A stretch of DNA of 5,254 bases, taken from positions 1 through 5,254 of the forward strand of contig CAJBSQ010000787.1 of the NCBI GenBank assembly GCA_903958265.1. Reading direction: 5' to 3'. The DNA is from an uncultured Planctomycetaceae bacterium (GTDB taxonomy: Bacteria; Planctomycetota; Planctomycetia; Pirellulales; UBA1268). The translations under genes and the position numbers were made by a program. Shown in pieces: positions 1 through 5,254 of this stretch (its first letter is position 1; each line of letters begins with the position of its first letter). The notes below the pieces were generated by a model. That model saw only the letters and a program-made list of their open reading frames with translations, searched no databases and was not told the DNA's origin.

Positions 1-1527
1 CGTCTCCACGTCGTGCGAGCCGCCGTCACCGGAACGGTGATCCGTCCGTCCGACGACTCGCCGGAAATGCGGAATCCCGCCTACTGGATCCTCGTCAACG
101 ACTGCTTTGTTGTGGCTCCCGGAATCGCGCCGGTCGATGCCATCGCCGATCTGTGGGTTCTTCACGGAGCCGACGGGGTTCCCGTGCCGCGGATCCGCTG
201 CCTGAAATACACCACGCTGGTCCTCATTCAGGGCCTCATTCAGCATTTCCGCGACACGAAAAACCTCCGCGGCCTCGAGGCGATCAATCAACTCATCGGC
301 CGCAAGGTCATTCCCCAGGAACTCCCGAACAGAGGCGACGACATCCTCTGGCGGCGCCACTTTGACGCGGGGAACCTGCTGCCTGGCGATCAGGTGTGGT
401 TCGACAATCCGTTTTTCGACCGCGGCCGCGAACTGCTCCGGCAGCGGTTTCATCAGGACGCCCTGCATGCGGGGAAGAGTCCGGATGTCGCCACGACCGT
501 GGCACGGCTGCGTGCCGAAGCCCTGACGGCGGGCGAGGAGGGCAGCAACGCGTTTTACCTGGGAGATGATCGCTTCATTCTCGGGGCAGACTCGCTCGTC
601 CGAGCGTTCCGCGGGCCGCTCCGATCCGGATTCACGGATCAACCTCCCGCGCATGAGTTGATCTTCACGCGGAAGATCTTCAGCCTGGCTCGGTTCCGTG
701 AACACATGATCGAAGACAACCTCTCGGCGCAGGCCTGCATGCGGGCGGACCCAGCCACCGTGCACCCTGGGTGCTTCACCATCGAGCGGGTGCGGGCTCC
801 CCTCGGTCCTGAGCATCTGCTGCGGCACCATGCCCTGCACCCGCCCGAGAAGGAAGTCGGCAACCTGATCGCCGCCCTCGCCAGTTCCAACCCGCCCCCT
901 GCGCTGGATCGCAGGGGCGATGCCCCGACACCGGCCTTTGCGGCGCACTACGACTGGAATGAGCAGCAGCGGGTGCGGTTCGCGATCGACGCTGTCATGC
1001 GGGCGGATCCCGATGCCATCTGGTGGTCTCTGCACGACACGATCGATGACGAGCGCTACGTGCTCACCGCCTCGCGGGGGGCAGAGGTGCGAAACTTTAC
1101 GGTCGGGATGGTATGCGGTGATCTTGCAGACTCGCGACTGTGCCTGTGTGTCACCCGCCGCCTGCCCCTCGTGCCGGGGCGGTTTCCTGCCTCGTTTCAT
1201 CCCGAGCGGGAGTTTCTCCGCAACGAAGCGCGGTGGCGGGCCGCGCGGCTGCCGCTGTTTGCCATGCAGGCGGCACTCTGCGAAGCCGCCATCCGGGACT
1301 GGGAAAACGTGACGGAAACCGAACCCGGTGCGGACGGCAGGAACCACCGGTTCTCAGCCGAGGAAAAATCACGGTATGTCGTCGCCCTGCGAGCGGAGAT
1401 CGACGAACTCGCTCGCACCCGCCGGGCCGCGTGCGAGGAGGTGATCCTGCCGTATCTCCCCGCACCCGCCGGCTGGGATGGCTTCGATGCGGAGCTTGCG
1501 GCCGCAGCGGTTGCGAACCGGCCGTGA
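1..1527 (+). CDS. Tgl (protein-glutamine gamma-glutamyltransferase)-like protein with long unknown C-terminal region; 5' end open
   Basis: The frame is open from the first base; GTG at 13 is the first possible start but the gene may begin outside the window. Numbering from that GTG gives 504 residues. Residues 61-76 (IRCLKYTTLVLIQGLI), 125-133 (GDQVWFDNP) and 175-184 (EEGSNAFYLG) resemble, in the same order, the FECATAIVIIYYLALI, GDCLYFKNP and RGENVILLG segments of Bacillus subtilis Tgl as I remember it. That enzyme crosslinks spore-coat proteins by joining glutamine and lysine side chains, using a cysteine that would align with Cys63 here. Its acidic partners (Glu115, Glu187) would be Arg62 and Ser178. 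Residues ~195-504 match nothing I recognise; they hold Cys241, His251, Cys254 and a WW pair at 337-338. No signal peptide or membrane segment is visible. Bacillus Tgl is about 245 residues, so this is about twice as long. Activity is doubtful; it could be a non-enzymatic or diverged homologue. It ends at TGA 1525-1527, facing the minus-strand operon. Confidence 0.8.
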   Translation, partial: RLHVVRAAVTGTVIRPSDDSPEMRNPAYWILVNDCFVVAPGIAPVDAIADLWVLHGADGVPVPRIRCLKYTTLVLIQGLIQHFRDTKNLRGLEAINQLIGRKVIPQELPNRGDDILWRRHFDAGNLLPGDQVWFDNPFFDRGRELLRQRFHQDALHAGKSPDVATTVARLRAEALTAGEEGSNAFYLGDDRFILGADSLVRAFRGPLRSGFTDQPPAHELIFTRKIFSLARFREHMIEDNLSAQACMRADPATVHPGCFTIERVRAPLGPEHLLRHHALHPPEKEVGNLIAALASSNPPPALDRRGDAPTPAFAAHYDWNEQQRVRFAIDAVMRADPDAIWWSLHDTIDDERYVLTASRGAEVRNFTVGMVCGDLADSRLCLCVTRRLPLVPGRFPASFHPEREFLRNEARWRAARLPLFAMQAALCEAAIRDWENVTETEPGADGRNHRFSAEEKSRYVVALRAEIDELARTRRAACEEVILPYLPAPAGWDGFDAELAAAAVANRP

Positions 1528-1562
1528 GCCCGGTGCCGGTGCTTTCGTGGCGGCGCTCTGAT

Positions 1563-2069
1563 CTAGCCGCGGCGCTCCCAGACGGCCGACTGCCCGAGGC
1601 ACTCGTCGACCGACACCCGCATGCCGCCGCGAATGACGTGGCCAGCCGCCGCCAGCGTGGCGACCGTCTCCAGGCCGATCCAGCGGGCGAGCCATTCGGC
1701 GGTGGTGTTGCCGCCGGGCAGGAGCAGGCACTCCTCGGCGGGGAAGACCCAGCGGCGGCGGTTGCGAAACGTGACGGTGGTCTCCGCGCCGCCGAGCGGC
1801 CCCGGGGCCGTCAGCACCGTGAGCAAGGGGTTGGCCGCGGGCAGGAGCATCTTGTGGTCGAGCCGGGCGAGCACGGCGGTGACCGCGTCACGGAGCGCGA
1901 GAAAATCGACCACCATGCCGTGAGCGTCGGGCACGCCCTCCACGTCGACGCCCACCGTCCAGTTGTGGCCATGCACGGGTTCACAGAGTTCGTCGGTGAG
2001 CGTGATGAAGTGGCCGGCGGAGAAGACGTGGACGGCCTTGCGGAGCCGGACTTCGTAGTGTTCGGTCAT
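1563..2069 (-). CDS. 6-pyruvoyl-tetrahydropterin synthase / 6-carboxytetrahydropterin synthase (QueD) family protein
   Basis: A 168-residue member of the PTPS/QueD fold (T-fold, cytosolic, zinc enzyme acting on 7,8-dihydroneopterin triphosphate or a derivative). Visible residues: zinc ligands His20 (FSAGHF), His33 and His35 (HGHNW); catalytic Cys29 at the usual C-x3-HGH spacing; MVVDFLALR at 52-60; the Asp71-His72 pair in LDHKML; NTTAEWLARWI at 121-131, matching the family's NPTAE segment; and Glu156 in VSVDECLG, the pterin-anchoring glutamate. QueD is about 120 residues; the extra length lies mainly at ~85-118, between the DHK and NTTAE motifs, and includes a FRNRRRWVFP segment. The ATG (2069-2067) overlaps the stop of the CitG-like gene as ATGA, indicating translational coupling; no Shine-Dalgarno is visible before it. 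The stop is TAG at 1565-1563. The family is secure. Whether it serves queuosine, tetrahydrobiopterin or methanopterin-type metabolism cannot be read from sequence, and no queC/queE neighbour is in view. Confidence 0.93.
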   Translation of the reverse strand: MTEHYEVRLRKAVHVFSAGHFITLTDELCEPVHGHNWTVGVDVEGVPDAHGMVVDFLALRDAVTAVLARLDHKMLLPAANPLLTVLTAPGPLGGAETTVTFRNRRRWVFPAEECLLLPGGNTTAEWLARWIGLETVATLAAAGHVIRGGMRVSVDECLGQSAVWERRG

Positions 2070-3064
2070 GGATGCGGCGACGGGGCCGGGCAGGGGGGCG
2101 TGTCGAACTCGAGGAACGGACGCAGGCGGCCGCTCCGCAACAGAATATAGAGGGCGGCCGCGACGATGTCGGCGGTGGTGCCGGGATTGAGCCGCTTTGG
2201 ATCCCGCAGCGAGCGGTCGAAGGCGGCAATCGCCTCGGGCCGGTTGGCCGCCGGCGTGGCGAGGACAGCCGCCGCCGCCGCCGAGACCGCCGCCGCCGCA
2301 GCAGGACCGTGCTTGCGGGCGATCAGCGAGTCTCTTTCGCGGGCGAGCTGCCGCAGGTGGGCCTCCACGACCGCGTCGCAGAGTGCGGCGCCGGCAGCGA
2401 GGCTCCGCCCGAGATCGGCGACCGCACCGGCGAACAGCGGCGCGAAGCCGTGGCTCCAGAGCCGGGCGATCTGGTCGCGGCCCGCGGCGGCCTGCATGGC
2501 GGCGAGGATGTCGTCGGGGGGCGGTCCATGCACGTCCCAGGAATCGGCCGTGCCCATGCCGCCGGGGCGGCCGACGGCGATCGCCCGATAGACCGCGGCG
2601 GCGTCATCGCGATCGAGTCGACCGAGCACGCGGGCCACCGCGGCGTCGTCGAGCGGCTCACCGTCCGAGACCGCCGCCAGCGGTGCGGTCAGCAGGACGA
2701 TGCCGAGGTTGGCGTTGGTGTCGGCGGCGACGCGGGCGGCTTGGACCGCCTCGAGGATCGTGAGCCCGAGCGGCCGGTGGGGGGCCGACTGCATGGCGGG
2801 CGCGATCGCGACGGCCGCGGCCACGAGATCGGCATGCGAGAGGTCGGCAAACGACGCCCCCGGATGAACGTTTCCCGGCTTCGCCGCCGTGGCCTCGATG
2901 ATTCCGGCGACCGCCGCGCACCAGCCGCGGCTCCACGCCGGGCAGGGGATCGCCCGGACCGCGTCGCGGAGGATCGTCGCGGCGGTCGGACGGTCTGGAG
3001 TTGAAATATGAAGGGTTCGTGAGGGGCGACTGCCATCCCGGGATCGACCGCGACAAGAGTACAC
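2066..3064 (-). CDS. CitG-like protein, triphosphoribosyl-dephospho-CoA synthase family
   Basis: From GTG 3064 the product is 332 residues. Family hallmarks in order: EATAAKPGNVHPGASFADLS at 57-76, matching the KPG motif of CitG; DTNANLGIVLLTAPL at 115-129, the nucleotide-site-like segment; and LNPGTTADIVAAAL at 292-305, equivalent to the SPGGSADLLA end motif. CitG itself transfers a triphosphoribosyl group from ATP to dephospho-CoA to build the citrate lyase cofactor. No citrate lyase or malonate decarboxylase gene is visible, and the partner is a PTPS-family gene sharing a 4-base overlap, so a pterin-related role is more likely (inference). The start is uncertain: residues 1-45 are arginine-rich and not family-like, and the only in-frame alternatives are ATG 3109, GTG 3079 and rare ATT 3007; none has a clear ribosome site. 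The start nearest the conserved core was not resolvable. Alanine tracts at 255-268 come from a GCC-type repeat. TGA at 2068-2066. Confidence 0.85.
   Translation of the reverse strand: MYSCRGRSRDGSRPSRTLHISTPDRPTAATILRDAVRAIPCPAWSRGWCAAVAGIIEATAAKPGNVHPGASFADLSHADLVAAAVAIAPAMQSAPHRPLGLTILEAVQAARVAADTNANLGIVLLTAPLAAVSDGEPLDDAAVARVLGRLDRDDAAAVYRAIAVGRPGGMGTADSWDVHGPPPDDILAAMQAAAGRDQIARLWSHGFAPLFAGAVADLGRSLAAGAALCDAVVEAHLRQLARERDSLIARKHGPAAAAAVSAAAAAVLATPAANRPEAIAAFDRSLRDPKRLNPGTTADIVAAALYILLRSGRLRPFLEFDTPPCPAPSPHP
2268..2302. repeat. Interrupted GCC/CCG trinucleotide tract inside the CitG-like gene
   Basis: Five GCC units, a GAGA break, then four CCG units on the plus strand. On the coding (minus) strand both halves read as alanine codons, giving two short polyalanine runs separated by Val-Ser, within a predicted helical part of the CitG-like protein. 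Length changes in units of three would keep the frame. Confidence 0.6.
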
Positions 3065-3107
3065 TCGGGCGACAGACACGGCTCGCCCGACCGGAGAAAC
3101 CAGCGGC
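3065..3107. promoter_or_regulatory. Short divergent spacer between the CitG-like operon and ppk
   Basis: With the CitG-like start at GTG 3064, only 43 bases separate the two divergent genes, so the promoters must sit here or inside the 5' ends of the genes. A TACACT at 3060-3065 could be a -10 element for ppk, but the expected -35 position has no match. I see no operator or riboswitch. This is placed by gene arrangement, not by a recognised motif. Confidence 0.25.
3093..3096 (+). promoter_or_regulatory. Likely ribosome binding site of ppk
   Basis: GGAG lies 11 bases before ATG 3108, a slightly long but workable spacing. It supports this start, after which the conserved INRELSWLDFN segment follows at residue 19. 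Confidence 0.45.
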
Positions 3108-5254
3108 ATGACGACGGAGATCGACGAAGAGACGAGCACCACCCTGGGGCCGGAGTGTTTCATCAACCGCGAGTTGAGCTGGCTCGACTTCAACCAACGG
3201 GTGCTCGAAGAGGCGGAGAACCCCGAGAACCCGCTGATGGAGCGGCTGAAGTTCCTGGCGATCTTCAGTTCGAACCTCGACGAGTTTTTCATGGTCCGCG
3301 TTTCGGGGCTGCGCGAGCAGGCCTTCGGGGAGAGCGCCCCGCAGGACTATTCGCCCGACGGTATGACGGCGCTGGTGCAGCTGAAGTCGCTTGCCTGCCG
3401 CACGCAGGAACTGGTGGCGCGGCAGTATCGCTGCCTGCGGGAGAGCATCGGGCCCGCGATGGCGGCGGAGGGATTCCAACTGCTGAGGTACGACTCGCTC
3501 CAGGGTGGCCAGCGTGAACAGGTCGATCGCTTCTTTCGCGAGCGGGCCCTGCCGATCCTCACTCCCATGGCGGTCGATCCGGCGCACCCCTCGCCCCGCT
3601 ACCACAATCGTGGGCTCTACCTCGGCGTGATGCTGCATCGCGGTGAGGGGCTCGGGCCCAAGCGGATGTTCGCGGTGGTGCAGGTACCGCAGGTGCTGCC
3701 GCGGATGGTGCCGCTCTCGGGCGGAGAGCCAGGAAAGTTTCCATTCGTGCTCCTCGAAGACGTGGTGTCGGCCCGGCTGCCCGAACTGTTTGGAGGTTTT
3801 CAGGTCGAGTCGTGGACCGCCTTCCGCATCACCCGCGATAGCGACGTCGACCTGCTCGAGCAGGAGTCGGACGACATGCTCAAGCTGATCGAAGACCGCA
3901 TCAAGGCGCGGCAGCGGGGGCAGGCGGTGCGGATCGAAATCGCCAGCAAGGCCAACGACATGCTCGCGGAGATGATCATCGACGAGGAGGGGCTGCAGGG
4001 CAGCGCCCGGGGCGAATGCGACGAGTACAGCGAGGTCTACCGAATCGACGGGCCGCTCGACCTGACGTCGCTCTGGGAACTCTACAGGCTGCCCGGATTC
4101 GAGCGGCTCCACGACAAGCCGTTCACTCCCAGAAGTCCCCGGGGGCTCGAGCGACGCGGGCCCGACATCTTCAGCGCCATCGCCCAGCGAGACATCCTCC
4201 TCCACCATCCCTACGAGTCGTTCGATCCGGTCGTGGAGTTCGTGACTTCAGCCGCCGCCGATCCGCGGGTGCTTGCGATCAAGCAGACGCTCTATCGCAC
4301 CAGCGGCGACTCGCCGATCTCCCGCGCCCTGATGGCGGCGGCCGAGTCGGGCAAGCACGTCACGGCCCTCGTGGAGCTGAAGGCGCGATTTGATGAGGCC
4401 AACAACGTGAGCTGGGCGCGGCAGATGGAGCGGGCCGGAGTGCACGTGGTGTTCGGCTTTCTCGACCTCAAGACGCACTGCAAGGTCTCGATGGTGGTGC
4501 GGCAGGAGGGGCAGTCGCTGCGGAGGTACGTCCACCTCGGCACCGGCAACTACAACCCCACCACGGCCCTTTCCTACACCGACTTCGGACTGTTCACGGC
4601 CGACGAGGCGATGGCCGAGGATGCCTCGGCCCTCTTCAACCTGCTGACCGGCTATTCGCAGGGGCATTCCTGGCAGCGGCTGATCGTGGCCCCCAACGAC
4701 CTGCACCGCCGCACGATCGAGCTGATCCACGAACAGACCCGCAGGGCCGAGGCGGGGCAGCCGTCGCGGATCTTCGCCAAGCTCAACGCGCTGGTCGACC
4801 ACCGCGTGATCGAGGCGCTCTACCAGGCTAGCCAGGCAGGGGTGCCGATCGACATCGTGGCCCGCGGCATCTGTTGCCTCCGACCGGGCGTGCCGGGATT
4901 GAGCGAGACGATCCGCGTCCGCAGCATCATCGACCGGTTTCTGGAGCATAGCCGGATCTACGTGTTTGGGCCCGACGAGGATGCGAAGGTCTTTTTGTCG
5001 AGCGCCGACTGGATGCCCCGCAACTTTTTCCGTCGCGTCGAGGTGATGTTTCCGGTGCTCGCCCCCGAACACGCCGGGCGAATCCTCCGGGAGATCATCC
5101 CGGTGTATCTGGCCGACAACGTCCGGGCCCGGCGGCTCGATCCCGACGGGGCCTTTCACCTGCTCGCGCCGGGCGAGGGACAGCCAGCTCGGCGTTGCCA
5201 GTCTGAACTGCTGGAAACGCGGTCGGCTCCCGTTCACGACGCCGTCGAGGCCTC
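3108..5254 (+). CDS. ppk1: Polyphosphate kinase 1 (PPK1), 3' end cut by the window edge
   Basis: Cytosolic or membrane-associated enzyme that reversibly moves the terminal phosphate of ATP onto polyphosphate through a phosphohistidine. 715 codons are visible without a stop. Domains in order: N-terminal domain with INRELSWLDFN (19-29) and FSSNLDEFF (53-61, Asn56 near ATP); a middle head domain to about 320; then two phospholipase-D-like catalytic domains. Key residues are the phosphorylated His457 (LKTHCK), His476 (YVHLGTGNYN), the Mg-binding pair Arg397 (TLYR) and Arg427 (KARFDEANN), and His614 (FLEHSRIYVF). Against the E. coli numbering I recall (His435, His454, Arg375, Arg405, His592) each is shifted by exactly 22, so the core has no insertions between them. 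VFLSSADWMPRNFF near 641-654 is also typical. E. coli PPK is 688 residues, so the visible part reaches the expected end and only a short tail is missing. ATG 3108 is chosen for its GGAG site and fit to the family N-terminus. Divergent from the CitG-like operon; no ppx neighbour is visible. Confidence 0.97.
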   Translation, partial: MTTEIDEETSTTLGPECFINRELSWLDFNQRVLEEAENPENPLMERLKFLAIFSSNLDEFFMVRVSGLREQAFGESAPQDYSPDGMTALVQLKSLACRTQELVARQYRCLRESIGPAMAAEGFQLLRYDSLQGGQREQVDRFFRERALPILTPMAVDPAHPSPRYHNRGLYLGVMLHRGEGLGPKRMFAVVQVPQVLPRMVPLSGGEPGKFPFVLLEDVVSARLPELFGGFQVESWTAFRITRDSDVDLLEQESDDMLKLIEDRIKARQRGQAVRIEIASKANDMLAEMIIDEEGLQGSARGECDEYSEVYRIDGPLDLTSLWELYRLPGFERLHDKPFTPRSPRGLERRGPDIFSAIAQRDILLHHPYESFDPVVEFVTSAAADPRVLAIKQTLYRTSGDSPISRALMAAAESGKHVTALVELKARFDEANNVSWARQMERAGVHVVFGFLDLKTHCKVSMVVRQEGQSLRRYVHLGTGNYNPTTALSYTDFGLFTADEAMAEDASALFNLLTGYSQGHSWQRLIVAPNDLHRRTIELIHEQTRRAEAGQPSRIFAKLNALVDHRVIEALYQASQAGVPIDIVARGICCLRPGVPGLSETIRVRSIIDRFLEHSRIYVFGPDEDAKVFLSSADWMPRNFFRRVEVMFPVLAPEHAGRILREIIPVYLADNVRARRLDPDGAFHLLAPGEGQPARRCQSELLETRSAPVHDAVEA

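Noticed and set aside
1140..2150. Plus-strand open frame of 336 codons crossing the end of the first gene and the PTPS gene
   Set aside because: It spans two convergent genes with recognisable or conserved-looking products and itself looks like a GC-rich shadow.
2268..2302. GCC tract as a phase-variation switch
   Set aside because: The unit is three bases, so slippage would change alanine number without shifting the frame, and the tract is short and interrupted.
2072..3004. Plus-strand open frame of 310 codons opposite the CitG-like gene
   Set aside because: Gly/Arg-rich low-complexity product with no motifs, while the opposite strand carries the conserved CitG-family segments.
3001..3030. 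TTGAAA at 3001 as a -35 box
   Set aside because: No -10-like hexamer lies 16-18 bases downstream, and the site falls inside the CitG-like reading frame.
2658..4208. Long minus-strand open frame (516 codons) across the 5' half of ppk
   Set aside because: It lies antisense to a region with unmistakable PPK1 motifs, has no family motif of its own, and is rich in Arg/His/Pro as expected for a GC-rich antisense shadow.
4248..5237. Minus-strand open frame of 329 codons across the 3' half of ppk
   Set aside because: Antisense to the catalytic domains of PPK1; composition is shadow-like and no recognisable domain is present.

Overview
The window is GC-rich, very densely coded bacterial DNA holding four protein genes and no RNA genes, mobile elements or CRISPR. 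The gene content fits a high-GC member of the Planctomycetota: a CitG-like protein translationally coupled to a 6-pyruvoyl-tetrahydropterin-synthase-like protein, next to a polyphosphate kinase 1. The lineage is inferred from gene content and composition only; no marker gene is present.

Layout. (1) Positions 1-1527, plus strand: a protein of at least 504 residues, open at its 5' edge. Its first ~190 residues look like a distant relative of Bacillus Tgl transglutaminase, followed by ~310 residues I do not recognise. (2) Positions 1528-1562: a 35-base convergent gap with no clear terminator. (3) Positions 1563-2069, minus strand: a PTPS/QueD-family enzyme with all expected zinc and catalytic residues and an extra ~30-residue insertion. 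(4) Positions 2066-3064, minus strand: a CitG-like (triphosphoribosyl-dephospho-CoA synthase family) protein. It lies upstream of the PTPS gene in the same transcript and shares a 4-base ATGA stop/start overlap with it. (5) Positions 3065-3107: a short divergent gap. (6) Positions 3108-5254, plus strand: polyphosphate kinase 1, complete in all catalytic residues and cut by the window edge close to its C-terminus.

How they work together. The minus-strand pair is a clear two-gene operon. Its most attractive reading is a role in pterin cofactor metabolism. Planctomycetes are known to carry tetrahydromethanopterin-linked C1 genes, and CitG-like proteins without citrate-lyase genes beside them are unlikely to make the citrate lyase prosthetic group; this is inference. 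The ppk gene is divergent and is ordinary polyphosphate metabolism. The transglutaminase-like gene converges on the operon and is probably independent. The least explained item is that first gene: the nucleophilic cysteine position seems kept, but the acidic partner positions known from Bacillus Tgl do not.
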